This document shows, one piece after another, positions 11,891-24,380 of a DNA stretch of 64,000 nt (position 1 is its first letter; every line of letters begins with the position of its first letter). Where the stretch lies: positions 6,438,580-6,502,579 of the forward strand of contig NC_088678.1 in the NCBI RefSeq assembly GCF_950023065.1. Reading direction: 5' to 3'. The notes beneath the pieces are model-generated. The model was not told the origin of the DNA. It saw nothing but the letters and a program-made list of their open reading frames with translations, and did not search any database. Position numbers and translations under genes: made by a program. Origin of the DNA: Planococcus citri (lineage: Eukaryota > Arthropoda > Insecta > Hemiptera > Pseudococcidae).

Positions 11891-13640
11891 TAGATGTACT
11901 TTTTTTGATGCTTTTTTGAAATATTCAATTTACGAGATGGGATCTTTTGATGAAGGGGAAGCACCTCCCCCCAAATTTGGGGTAAACTTTCAAAAAAAAT
12001 CTGGGGCATGTGATATATCGAATTGTACAGTTTTTGGTGACGCTGAACACGAATATGACGTTGGATTTTTGATTGAACTCCATCCACGGCTCACAGTGGG
12101 ACCTGATCAGAATTTAGGAGGAAAAAAGTCCCTTTGTGGGTAGTAATTTTGGAATATGTCTGACCATAAGTATTTTTTAGCGCTGAATCTGAATATGATA
12201 TCAATTAATATGGGTATCCTCATACATGTTTTTTGAGGCGCTGAATCCGAATTCGATAATAGTTTTCATCTATGGTCATCAGGGGGTAGGGAGAGGAGGA
12301 GGGAGGGAGTAAAAACATAAAATGGGTTTAAAAACTAATATGGGTAGGTATCCTCATAATACGTTTTTTGAGGCGCAGAATCCGAATCCAATATTAGTTT
12401 TTGTCTATGGTCATCAGTAGGGCAACCCAATATATTTTTTTGAATCTTTTTTTGTTGCACTCCGTTTACAAATGTAACAAAATCATTTTACGTTTCAGAA
12501 AATTGCCTTTCATTTAAGACCTACTTCATTTCAAATATTTTCGAATATTTTGCCTTAAAATGAATATTTTCGCATATTTGATTGCTATTTGAATATTTTT
12601 GTCTAAAATTACCACATATTTTGCAATTTATCGAATATTTTTGAATACTTTTGAATATTTTGGAAATTTTTGCATTTTGAGAATCGCAACACAGGAAACT
12701 TCATTTTCACAGAATGTTGAAGATGAAAAAAATGGTTCTTTTTAATGATGATGATATTGATGATTGATGAAATGATGATGAAGATTGAATTTTAAATCAA
12801 GCTTAGATTTTTTTCTTTTTTTGACGATCAAAATAGAATTTTAATTCAACAATTTTGTTCCATTTTGCGAAATTGCGAATAGTTCATGTGATTTAGGAAA
12901 CAAAACCCAACGATGTAGCCATTTTTGTAATGTGCTTGTAAAGGCGAGTGAAACGATACCAAATTTGATTTCGAATATTTTCGAATATTTTAGGGGTAAT
13001 CGAATATTTTTGTCGAATATTTCACCTCAAAAAATCGAATATATATTGAATATTTTACCTTGAATGAGAGCATATTTTGGGTTGCCCTAGTCATCAGGGG
13101 GTTGGACGGAGGGGGAGGAAGGGGGTAAATTCATAAAATGTGTTTAAAATTTAAAAACCAATATGGGTATCCTTATACATAGGTATACGTTTTTTGAGGC
13201 GCTGAATCCGAATCCGATATTAGGTTTTGTCCATGGTAATCGGATATCCCATGGCAATATGATTTTTTTTTCGAATTTTGGCTGAAGAGGGGGCGAGGGA
13301 GGAGGTGGAACGGATAGAGAAGACCAGATCGAAAAACTAAGTCCATATTCGGATTCAGCGTCCGTGAAAACATGACAAATGAAACGTCACATGGTATTAT
13401 TTTTTTCAATTTTGGATCATAAGGAGAGGGGAGGGGTGAACAGGGTAGAGAAGGCCAGATCGAAAAACTAAGTCAATATTCGGACTCAGCATCCCCAAAA
13501 ACATAACAAACAATAAGTCACATGGTATCATTTTTTTTTCAATTTTGGATCATAAAGGGTGGGGAGGGGGTGGAAAGGGTAGAGAAGGCTAAATCGAAAA
13601 ACTCAGTTGATATTCGGACTCAGCGTTCCCAAAAACCTAA
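11890..13640. repeat. Diverged repeat array (GGCGCTGAATCCGAAT family), copy A
   Basis: Several diverged units carry GCTGAAxxCGAAT, TATGGGTATCCTCAT and TGGTCATCAGGGGG. They are clear near 12,040, 12,180, 12,235, 12,370, 13,195, 13,355, 13,480 and 13,620, with later units inverted relative to earlier ones. The array is split by the hAT-like element at 12,418-13,089. The same family, in opposite orientation, occurs at 54.03-54.48 kb: the block around GACGCTGAACACGAATATGA at 12,000-12,090 matches the reverse complement of 54,310-54,420. Confidence 0.7.
12418..13089. mobile_element. hAT-like MITE, 8-bp target duplication GTCATCAG
   Basis: Terminal inverted repeats are TAGGGCAACCCAATAT at the left and the mirror (ATATTTTGGGTTGCCCTA) at the right. 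They are flanked by perfect copies of GTCATCAG (12,410-12,417 and 13,090-13,097). An 8-bp duplication is the hallmark of hAT-superfamily transposition. The interior is non-coding and rich in TCGAATATTTT repeats, especially near both ends. The flanking duplication belongs to the GGTCATCAGGGGG repeat unit, which shows the element landed in a pre-existing array. Confidence 0.85.
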
Positions 13641-13843
13641 CAAACGATACGTCACATGGTATTACATTTTTTTTCGAATTTGAATCTTAAAGGGGCAGGG
13701 GGTGGATGGCGGTTCTCTACTTTAGGGGTACGATGTTTTAAATCGGACATGAAATTTGCATTCAGCACCAAAAAAAACAATTTGTACCCCTCAGAAGCTC
13801 GATTACTATAGAAAACAGTTTCCATCCCCCTCCATTTCATTCT

Positions 13844-15511
13844 GATTCTTTGGCAGTTTCTTCGTATCGACCTATTTCAATTTTGTCGTCAGTTAGAAAG
13901 ATTTTTGAGACTGTGGTAAAGCAGCGACTGGTAAATTATCTCATGGATAGGGAGTTTTTTGCAGACCTACAGTTTGGGTTTCTCCCAGGCTGAAGCACAG
14001 AGAAGGCGCTGCTGTTTCACGTAGATTTGGTTGTGCATGCGATGGAGGCTGGGAAGTGTGTAGCAGCTGTGTATATTGATATTGCAAAGGCTTTCGATAC
14101 AGTGGACCATGTAATTCTTCTTGAAAAATTGAAACATTGTGGATTTGATAACTTGGCTGTGGAGTGGTTTCGCTCTTATCTGTCAGGGAGAGCTCAGAGT
14201 GTGCGAGTAGGAGATTCATTGAGTGTGGAGGTACCAGTTGTTCATGGAGTTCTGCAGGGTAGTATCTTAAGGCCTTACCTCTTCTTGATTTATATCAATG
14301 AGTTGCTTAAATTTCCCTTGAGAGGTATTGCAAGTGCTTTTGCAGATGATACAGTACTCATTGTATCTGCTGACTCCGAGGATGAACTGATAAGTGCACT
14401 GAATAGTGACCTACAAAGGATCAGTCTTTGGTTTTCTCAGCACGGGCTTAGGGTGAATGCTGCGAAGTCAGAGCTTGTTGTTTTTGGCTTTCAAAATCAA
14501 TATGTGCGCGACTTAAGAGGTAAGGTTTTCCTCCACAAGAGGGAGTGCGGTGCTCTCTGCTCCTGTCCAGCTCTGGTACAGGTGGAGAAACACAGGTACT
14601 TGGGCGTGTGGGTAGATCAGTGCTTGATGTGGAGGGAACACTGTTTGGTTTTGAGGGCAAAATTATCTAAAATTGTGTATCTGATTCGCTACTTGACTGG
14701 TTTGGTGTCTGGTGTTCATCTTTGGAGGTTCTATGTGGCTGTGTTTGAGGGTACCTTGAGGTATGGGATCGCAGTGTGGGGGGGGTGCGGCTACATGCTG
14801 GATCCGGCCACTACTGATGCTTCAAAAGCGAGCCGCTTGGTTAGTTGCTGGTGAAAGCTGGGACACTCCCTCTCAGCCAGTTTTCCGTTCTTTGGGTATC
14901 TTTAAGGTGAGGCAAATTTATTACATCACTGTGTTATCTCTGATGCACAGGTATAGAGACGCATTTGGCTATGCTGTGGGGGTGGGATGTACTAGATGTG
15001 CTGGGTCGGGTGTTGTTCCGCTTCCTGGCTGGAGAAAGTCAATGTCTAGGTCAGTTTTTCGATACTTTGCTGCCCATCTGTATAACAGTTTGCCAGTGGA
15101 ATGTAAAAATGCGAGTGTAAATGGTTTCAAAAGAATGATTGAGGAATATGTGTTATCCATCCTAGATGAATGAATGTTAGTGTGGTGTACCAAGCTATTA
15201 CAGCAAGTTGTTGAAATTATTAATTGTAGGGTATTGTTCGCTCTCTGGTTTTTCTATTTTCTAGTGGCTGAGTGTTGGTTAATTATCTATTTATCTACTT
15301 ATCTATCTATTTGTTTCTTTATTTCATTTATTTTTATTATTTTCTTATTTTTGTATTTTTGTTTCTGTCTATGTAATGAGGAAACGAGGAAAGAGTCGAT
15401 CCCCCGCTCACCAAAAGGTACTGGTGGGGTCGTAATATGTATATATTATTAAGATTGTACCGTACGAAAGAAATAAATAAATGTATGTATGTATGTATGT
15501 ATGTATGTATG
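13844..15511 (+). pseudogene. Jockey/CR1-type LINE, 5'-truncated, broken reverse transcriptase
   Basis: The reading starts SSYRPISILSSVRKIFE and proceeds through the RT palm: YIDIAKAFDTVDH, LQGSILRPYLFLIYINEL and the active-site box SAFADDTVLIVSA. Then come the thumb and the C-terminal YGIAVWGG and LLMLQKRAAWL blocks typical of Jockey-superfamily elements. An in-frame TGA at 13,991-13,993 interrupts LPG*STEKALL. A frameshift lies near 14,800-14,815, after LDP. The usual GPLLF of the RT motif reads RPYLF here. The coding part ends at 15,173. The 3' end is an A-rich stretch with (TGTA)n at about 15,467-15,511. Clade assignment within Jockey/CR1 is not certain. Confidence 0.85.
15467..15511 (+). 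repeat. (TGTA)n microsatellite tail of the LINE
   Basis: AAATAAATAAA runs into about eight TGTA units immediately after the LINE 3' untranslated region. Such simple-repeat tails are common at the 3' ends of non-LTR elements. Confidence 0.8.
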
Positions 15512-17630
15512 ATTCCCCCAGGGAGAGGGGAGATGTAAGCTTATCTCATTGGTTGAAACAAATTTTGAGAAGGTATCAAATTTAGCATCTTTCAAAACCA
15601 AAATCATTACACCCCAGCCGGAATTTACCCTAAAAAATTTGAAATTAGAGAATTCAGGTACTTCAAAAATCACTAATTTTGATGTAATCTCTAGAAAAAA
15701 AAAACGATTTTGGACACTTATTATGGGAAAAATCAAGTAAACAAGAGGTGATTTGGAAATAGCATGAAATTTCGCGTCTTTTGAGCCCAAAATCCTTTTC
15801 CCTCAAAACGATGATTTTGCAGGAAGACCTTTATTTGAATTCCGAGTCGTCTTCATACCTCATAAAATATCATAAATTCACTAAAGAAATAAACTACAAC
15901 AAATTTTGAGCAATCAAGTCAGACTCTTCCATCGTCTCAAAATCCTCCTCAGCCACTCGACATAGGCACACAAAACCATCTCGCTATCTGAAAACCATCA
16001 CCACCTTAAATTTCACACCAAACACACACACAGCACAAGCACATGGTAAATTTCGGGCCATTACACCAGCTCATCGTGCAAATTCCCGGATCAATATTGG
16101 CGCTCACCGCTCACGCTCACGTTAGTTATATACTTAATAACGTACATCATCGCCGCATTTTCCATCTGTTTAATACAACAAATCACATCGCAACGCGGCA
16201 TTTAATATTCGTACACAAGCTTCGGCTCGGATATGGTTTATAAAAAGCTTTTAAGGTACCGTACGGGTAATAAATTCGCATTAATAATTCTTTCAATTAC
16301 TATGTGCCAGCTGCCTGAAGCTCCATACGAACGAATAATTTTTCACCGGCAAATCATAGCGCACGTCGCGAGCGAGTATATATATGATAAATGATTCGTG
16401 CATGGGGCTCTCCGGGGGCCGGGTTGTAGAATGGGCGACGGGCAAATTCGCCTCGGTCGAAAACCTACCTCAAATATAGGTAATCTTGCGCCGACTGTAT
16501 TAAAACCAGCGAGGGCGACGGTAGGTACTATCGTTACATGAAAATTCGATACAAGGTCGAAAGGCGGCTACTTTTTAGTAATGAATGGCGGCAACAACGT
16601 TTCATACTCGCACACAAACTAACAACCATAAACGCCCGCGCTCCCGAGCCCAATTTATTTCATCACACAGTAACTAAAGGAAAAAAGTAAAAAAAAAAAG
16701 GCAAGCTTTATACTCGTATAGTAGTACGAGTTTATATATATACGCACAGAGCTTTTTTTTTGTACACGCTGCTTATACGCGCGCGATGTGGTGTTTTAAT
16801 AAACCAGCATAAATCTTGGTCGAATTTCAATTTAATTTCTACGTTTCATAAAGTACGTATACAACGAACGAGAGTTTGATGCCGAGTGTAATTTATTCGC
16901 GGGGTGAACGGCGGAGGGGCGCGGGGTGTAATCGATCTGCGTTTCTCTTTTCTCGAGTACCTCAAGTTCGCGTCATTTTACGCCGAAAAAAAAAAAACAT
17001 AAAATGAAAATAAAGTAAGAAAAATTATACAAGGAAAAAGAATACCATCGAGTTTCAATTTCAAATATATACGAATATACGAGTACATCTCGAGTGTAAA
17101 CTTGTCAAATTAATGAAACTTTGTCACGTCGAACAATGAAGAATGAAGAAACAAAAGGATAGGAAAGCAGGATGAATAAAAATCTACGTGTAGATAAATC
17201 TCTTTTTATTATTTTCCTTCTGCTGAAAATCAATAATCTCATTTGATTAATTAAATGGTGAAGAACTGCAGGAGGTATGACGTCATTAACGCAGTTCAAT
17301 AACACTCACTCGTTCGTATGTTGAGCAAATCGTATTGTACCTAACCAAATAAAAGATCTGTTTGACTTTAATTCAAAAAGCAAACATTATCGCAGTAGCT
17401 TTTCTTTCGCTTCGTTTTTCTCGCGTTGATTTATTAAATTTATTTGGTAGGTAGCTAAAATATAGAAGAAACGGTTCTTCAGGAACGAAGTTTTTGAGAA
17501 AAAAAACTCGAACATCCAAATTGACAATATTTTTTGAAATTCCAGACCCTCCCTTGAACTCCAATCATTTAATCATTCAAATAAGACTCAAAATCAAATC
17601 GAATAAAATCATTCACAACTGATTGGCGAT
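15512..17630. other. Intergenic, relatively unique, no exon identified
   Basis: From about 16,000 to 17,000 the sequence is GC- and CpG-richer than its surroundings (for example around 16,380-16,640 and 16,900-16,990). It lacks the repeat families seen elsewhere. It may hold regulatory DNA or untranslated exons of a gene outside the window, but nothing specific can be shown. Confidence 0.4.
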
Positions 17631-17639
17631 TGAACAAAC

Positions 17640-18310
17640 TGATTGACTTCTAGGTGAATCCTTCGCAAACGAGTTGATCAATAGTTACTGAATCATTCGC
17701 GAACGAATCGATTCGTATAAGTGACTCGTTCGCGAACGAATCGATTCATTTATTCAATTTTTGGTGAATCATTCGCAAACGAATTGAATAATTTTTTGTG
17801 AATCATTCGCGAACAAATTGAATAATTTTTAGTGAATCATTCGCGAACAAATTGAATAATTTTTAGTGAATCATTCGCGAACAAATTGGTTCGTATCAGT
17901 GACTCGTTCACGAACGAATCGATTCATTTATTCAATTTTTGGTGAATCATTCGCGAACGAATTTAATAATTTTTTGTGAATCATTCGCGAACGAATTGGT
18001 TTGTATAAGTGACTCGTTCGCGAACGAATCGATTCATTTATTCAATTTTTGGTGAATCATTTGCGAACGAATTGAATAATTTTTTGTGAATCATTCGCGA
18101 ATGAATTGGTTCGTATCAGTGACTCGTTCGCGAACAAATCAATTCGTTTATTCAATTTTTGGTGAATCATTCACGAACGAATTAAATTTTTTTTGTGAAT
18201 CATTAGCGTACGAATTGGTTCGTATAAGTGACTCGTTCGCGAACGAATCAATTCATTTATTCAATTTTTGGCGAATCATTCACGAACGAATTAAATCATT
18301 TTTTGAGAAA
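17640..18310. repeat. Higher-order tandem array of ~110-bp units built from ~34-36-bp ATTCGCGAAC subunits
   Basis: GTGACTCGTT starts occur near 17,721, 17,899, 18,009, 18,119 and 18,228, giving spacings of about 178, 110, 110 and 109. Each 110-bp unit contains three diverged subunits around ATTCGCGAACGAATT. The first spacing is longer by two extra 34-bp subunits. The core TTCGCGAA is a perfect palindrome. Subunits alternate TGACTCGTTCGCG and TGAATCATTCGCG. The open frames here are repeat artefacts. Confidence 0.85.
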
Positions 18311-18639
18311 GTTCACAATTTTGATCAAAATTGCAAATAATTCAAACATGAAGTGACATAACGATTGCAATGAACTTGAATGTGTTGAGTTCAAATAATT
18401 ACCAAATTTTACCATTCGACTTCTCTGACCCCCTCCCCTTTCTTAACAGTGCCTAAAAAATGGTCAAAATTCCAAAACAATAGAAAATGACGAGTTGCGT
18501 ATTGTTTATTTGCGAGATTTTCAAGAATACTGCGTTCAAAAATTCACCAAATTTTTGGATACGACTCATCAGCATCCACTTGCCCTCCCCAATTTAAAAA
18601 AAAACACGCAAAAGACGACAAATATCTGTTTTTTTTCTA

Positions 18640-20470
18640 GATACGACCCCTTGAAGCCCTCGTAACTTCAAAAATTTTGATTTAAAAAAAATAAAAATTC
18701 TGGGGTACCTGATAAAGTTACTTTAGACAGTTCTTATGACTCTTTTTGAAAATTTGGAATTTCCAAAATACGACTTTTTAATATTCTCAAACATTTTGAT
18801 GAAATTTCAACGTTCAAAAATCTGCTGGAGGTCCCAGAATACCTCAAAACAGTTCGAAACAGTTTCCAATACCTAGATGTTTTCTTGGAACGGAGGGTGG
18901 GTCGAATATGAGGTACATAAATTAATCGATGGAAAATTCAATGCCCAACGATTTAGTTTCCTCAATTTTTTCCATCATGCTTTCAATTTTTGCAAGTCGA
19001 TTTTCTGTAACAAAAATCTGAAATTTCCTCAACTTTCCCAACTGTGAGTAAAAAAATCAATTTCTGAAAAAAAAACCGGACGAAGGAAGGTATCGTAACT
19101 GACACAAAAACTTTTGAATCGAGCAAAGCTAGACAGAAAGAGCAAACAAAAATACGTACTAATACATATATCAGAAGCCAAAATTTTCAAAACTAAAATA
19201 TATTTTTCGATTTTTGGGAAATTTTTTAAAATCAAATTGAGACCAAAAATGGGTTAAAACCAAAATTTTACCAAATTTACCTAAAAAACTGAAATTTGAT
19301 CTGATCTGTACCCTATTTTGGATCTACTGAATTGATTGAAAACGGGTTTGAACTATTTTGAGCAGTTCTGGAGCCTCCAGCGAAACAAGTGCAGTTTGTC
19401 AGCAACCCACTTTGAGTAAAATTTAGAAAGTTCAACTCCATTCGAAAATCTTTTTTTTTCGGAACTTGACAAATAAGCCTTCTTTATTCTATGACTACAT
19501 CATTTACCTACCTTTTCGAGGAATTACCCCCCCCCCCCCCCCCCAATAAAAATACTCAACGAGGTCAAAATTGTAAAAAAAATCCTGATTGGAAGGAAGA
19601 ACGAAAAAATCCTTAGGTACCAGTACATTTTTTAAATAAAAATTATATGAAAAGATAAACTCACCAACAGTGCTGCCAAAGAACCAAATTGAAAAAAATT
19701 ATTGCAATTTTTTTGAAAATAAAACGCGTTTTGGATTTTTAATTTTTTTTACAACTTTTTTCTGGAAATTTTCACTGAATTCACTAGGATACTTTCATTC
19801 TTAAATAAAACGTGAGTTATCAAAAAAATAACCCCAAAAAATTGAAAAAATTATCTACTTTCAAATTTTTTTTTCAATTTTTTGCTTCAATAATTTTGTT
19901 TTTTTCACCCCCTCCTCCCCCCACCACGGACATTTACCATCCCAACTAACAGAAAAATTTCAAAACTTGATAAAGCTAAATCGTACTATAATGACAAAAT
20001 ACATCACCAGTCAAAATTTCGGGTGCTAAACTGCATTTTTTGATTTTTGGAGAATTTTTGAAAATGAAAAAATAGGAAATATCAAAATTTTACCAAATTT
20101 ATCTAGAAAACTGAAATTTGGTAGATACCCTATTTTTGACCCTCTGAATAGACTGGAAACGATTTCAACCCGTTTAGATCAGTTCTAGAGGCACCAGCAG
20201 GTTTTTGAAAGTTGTAATTCCCATAAAACTTTACCAAATGAAGCTGGAAAGCTAAAATTTACATTAAACCCTAATTTTAACATGCTGAGAAGATTGAAGG
20301 TGCTTTAAAGCCATATTGTGGAGCATTTCGTCGTACTTTGAAAATTCCAGATTTTCCAAGAGCGTCATAAAACCCATACGAGTACAAATCAACTTTGGCA
20401 GATCTCCAAATTACCTGGCTCAGTAGCCATTCATACTTCAAAAATTCAAAATCTCATAGATTTACTGATA
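18640..20470. repeat. Imperfect foldback element of the CTGGAG/CTCCAG family
   Basis: The left part (about 18,640-18,850) carries the family in minus orientation. The right part (about 20,085-20,470) carries it in plus orientation. For example, the segment ending TTCCAAAATACGAC near 18,775 mirrors GTCGTACTTTGAAAATTCC at about 20,327. A further plus-orientation copy is at 19,240-19,440. A run of 18 C bases lies near the centre (19,527-19,544). The arms are diverged. Confidence 0.5.
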
Positions 20471-20499
20471 AAATCGTCGTGAACAAACGCCCCAAACTT

Positions 20500-22152
20500 C
20501 CCTTTGAGACCTGAGAAGAATCAGACGAATGAAAATTGAAAAATTTCATTACATTGGAAGGAGTAGTAGTTAGGCAGATTTTTTAAAAAAAATTAGGTTT
20601 ACTCAAAATTTCATTTTGCAATTTGAGGAAACGTTCAAAATGGGCATTTTTTCTATCCCAATTTCTAAAGTAAATTTTCAATGCAGAGATACAAGTACAA
20701 CAATTTTCCGAAAAGTTTCTAAAAATCAGAAAATTTTAAATAATAGTTACCTACGTCAAAAATTTTTGAAGCCAAAATCCAAATTTTTGATAAAAAATAC
20801 AAAATGATTTTCTGCACAAGTTGTGACAATAAAATTATATGTACTTATTACAATAATGTAAGAGCGGCATAATTTTCAAATTAAAAAGATTTTTGGTCAA
20901 ATAAAAAATTTTGACAATGGGGATATTTATTTGAAATTTTGTATTTTTTTTTTTTTTTGGAAATTGAGTTTCAAGGTTGTTTCATAAAAATCATTTTTTT
21001 GGAAAAATGAGGTTCTATAAATTTTTAAAAATTGTCACAGAAAGCTGAGATATAAAAGTTCAAAGAATCTATAATGCGAAAGCTCACTCACTGGGATCAA
21101 ATTTCATTTTGGAATTTTGGATCGAAGTAAGATACTATAGATCTCACCTGAACGTTGCATTTATACAAATGAAATCCCAAAATAAGCACCAATAAATTTT
21201 GAACATTTTTCACTAAAAGCTCGCATACAAAAATTAAAAATTTTTGAAGATGTGAAAATTTACCAGATAGAATCAAATTTCATTCTGGAATTTTAGTGGA
21301 AATGGACTAAAAAATTCTCAAACCAGTGTACTTTTGGGCCAAACTTAGTAAAAAAGATTTACATTCCCAAAATACGATTCTGTGTATAAATTTTGAACAT
21401 TTTTCACAAAAAGCTTCTTTCTACATATGTACATGCAAAAGTTCGAACTTTTTATGATGTGAAAATTTTCCCAAAGTTGGCTTTGATGAGAGACCTGTTA
21501 GTATCTTACTTTGACCCAGAATTCCAAAATGAAAGTTTCATCCAATGGAAAAATTTTCACAATATAAAAAGTTCGAACTTTAATCTACGAGTTTTTTATG
21601 AAAAATTTTTAAATTTACGGAATCCTATTTTGGGAATACCAGTTTAATAGGTACATCAAGTCTTAACAAAATACGTAGATACTGGATAAAAAGGTTGAAT
21701 TTTCGATGACCTTGAAAAGTTTTACAAAAAATGATATTTTTCATAATGAACTTTGGAACGACCTTGAAACTCAGTTTCCAAAATGTATATTTTTTTTCCA
21801 AATAAAAATTCCCACTGTCAATCTCTTTATTTTTGACCAAACATTTTTTTGATTTGAAAATTATGTCACCCCCACGTTTGTAAGTAATTGTCACAACTTG
21901 TGCAGAAAATCATTTTTCATTTTTTTCTCAAAATTTTCTGATTTTTATGTTGGTATTATCTGGAGAAATTTCTCGGAAAATTTTCGTATCCCTACATTGA
22001 AAATTTATTCTGAAAATCGGGATAGAAAAACTGCCCATTTCGAGCATTTCCTCAAATTCCAAAATTAAATTTTGGAGTATAAGTAAACTTCAATTTTTTT
22101 TTAGAAAAATCTGAAATTTTCATCCATTAGCTTCTTCTCGGCTCTCAAAGGG
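20500..22152. repeat. ~1.65-kb imperfect palindrome (foldback), centre ~21,330
   Basis: The two halves are reverse complements over most of their length. CCCTTTGAGACCTGAGAAGA at 20,500 mirrors the end at 22,152. GATTTTCTGCACAAGTTGTG (20,809) mirrors CACAACTTGTGCAGAAAATC (about 21,892). GAGTTTCAAGGTTGT mirrors ACGACCTTGAAACTC. TTCTATCCC (20,652) mirrors GGGATAGAAA (22,020). There is no coding capacity. It could be a foldback transposon or an inverted duplication. A transcript would form a hairpin of several hundred base pairs. Confidence 0.8.
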
Positions 22153-23900
22153 TTAAAAAAGCGTTAAAAAGCTCACATTTGAAGCTCGCTTTGTAACGAG
22201 TCGACATGACAGTTTCCACTTAAGTAACAATAATTACCTATACTTGGCTGCTCGCTGCCTGCAGCACCCTTCTATGCCAGCAGCGTGTACAGATCGCCAT
22301 AAAATCATTCATAAATATTTACTGTGAATAAATCATTGAATGAAGATTAGTCTTATTTGGGCTCGTTCCAGAAATCCGATTAACAAATAAAAACAATTTC
22401 ATCTCGTATACCGCTCTCTCCGCCTACTTTACGGTGTATTGTACAAGATATTCTTTATTATAGGGTCATACGTAAACGTATACTACTCGAATCGCACACT
22501 GGGTTCTTCTTCTAATGCAGTTCTTTTTCAGGATATATGACAGGACTATACGTATACATATCTGCAGATAGATTAATAGGCAACGAGAACGGCGTCAATT
22601 AACAACAATGTGAAATTTGAGCGAAATATCTCGTCCAAAGTCGTTCAGATTTCTCTCATTCGCAGCCCACCTTTTTTTGTACATAAATTTGTCGTAATTC
22701 TTAACTTGGCATCGTCGTAAGTGTTTATTTGTTCGATGATGCCATGTAGTACGATTTCTCAAATGATACGCGAATATCAGCTTATTATTATTACCTGTGG
22801 TGTTTCGAAAAATTGCTCGTTGCTTGGCTGTGTTTTTTTGACGCTGTTTAAGACTTTGGTGAGCTCGGATTGCCTATTTGATGGATTTAGTACATCTCGT
22901 TATAAAGTATCCTAAGGTACAAGGTCACCGAAGCTACGAGCGAGGGTTTTTGCTGCGACGTCTTCTCAAGATTATCGAATGCTATACGGACCACATTTCA
23001 CCCTATTTCAACTTCTCCAACAATTTGTTTTCTACGTCAGTTTTAGCCCTACTCGCATTTTCACTCGTAATCACCTTCGCAGGTATGTACTTCGAGCCAA
23101 AGTTCATTTCTCTCGTTTCTACGAGATGTTTTATGGCCGAATCTATAGGGTAGAAATGAACGTTGGGCTGTGTATTTTGATTTTTGAACAATGTAGGAAT
23201 AAGAAGGTTCAATTATCACACGACCGTTACATTGTCTGCTCACTTTCAAGTACCGCCGGGCAACACTGCGCGAGCTAATCGATTAGTTCAAGTTCTCTTA
23301 TCACAGGTTCTGCAATCAATACCTTTCCGCGTTTTGATGAATTATGAAAATTTTCACCCACTGCTAATCTTCTTTGTCTTAAACGCTTTCGTTTTTTACA
23401 CGTTGCCAAGCCCAGTTGAGGTTTCCCTTTCGTAACTTTTTTATACGTACTATTGTTCTGATGGAGGTTAATAGCTGGTAAAAAAGAAGGGTTGTTGGAA
23501 GGAATGGAAGGAAGGATTTGAGAATTGAAATGGATCGTGTGACTTGTGGTCGAAATTGTTCATTTGAAACTCTAAAAGACCAATAAACCTATAGAAAAAT
23601 TTCGTACGAAAAAAGGAAAAATTTCCTAAAATACTACACAAGCATGAACCGTATCCAATTTTTAAAAAAAAATTATCTAACTTTAGATGATTTTGAATTT
23701 TAAGTGACCGAAAAATTTGATCGTTGAATAAAAATTGAACCTAGATATCAAACTGGTAAAAATGTTTGACATTTTTCTTCCCGAAATTCGAAAATAAGAA
23801 TTCATCATTAGAAGTTGAATGAATGAAAAAAAAAAAAAAAAAAAAGGTTCCTTTCAAATTCTGAAATTCCAACAAATCACCAAAATTGTGACATTTTGTC
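22153..23900. other. Intergenic, mostly unique, no exon identified
   Basis: The stretch from 22,160 to 23,450 lacks the repeat families and reads like ordinary unique insect intergenic or intronic DNA. Small overlapping frames on both strands have no recognisable motif. A poly(A) run lies near 23,827. Confidence 0.4.
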
Positions 23901-24380
23901 CTATAAGGAAGGGAGAGTATCCCAACTGACCAAAAAAAAAATAATTGGACTAGACAGAACTAGATCGAAAGAACTTGCAAAAAAACCTCAAAAGCCAAAA
24001 TTTTATACACTGAAATTCATTTCTGGAGCTTTAACAATTTCTCAAAAATCAAATTTTGGTCAAAAAAGTGAAAAAACCCAAAATTTTACTTAATTAAAGC
24101 CAGGAAGCTGAAATTCCAAATGTGCCCTATCTTTGATCCGTCGTTCTCTCTCCAGAATCGATTGAAATCAGCTTTGAAACCTTTTGAGCAGGTGTGGCAG
24201 CCTCCAGCAGATTTCTGGGAATTAAAATTTCCATAAAATTTTATGAAATCAAGTTGAAAAGCTGAAATCTAGTTTCCTACCCTATTTTTGACATGCTGAC
24301 TCAACTGGAGGAAGGTTTCAAGTCGTTCTGGAGCCTCAGGTAACGTTTCAAAAATTCCACTTCAAGTTCATTTTTCAATT
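23900..24380. repeat. Partial copy of the CTGGAG/CTCCAG foldback family
   Basis: The phrases GCTGAAATTCC, GACCAAAAAA, GCAGCCTCCAGCAGATTT and GTCGTTCTGGAGCCTC follow the same order as in the plus-orientation arms at 19.24-19.44 kb and 49.4-49.75 kb. Confidence 0.5.

Noticed and set aside
17640..18340. CRISPR-like or coding repeat
   Set aside because: No unique spacers. The open frame at 18,086-18,340 is a translation of the 110-bp repeat.
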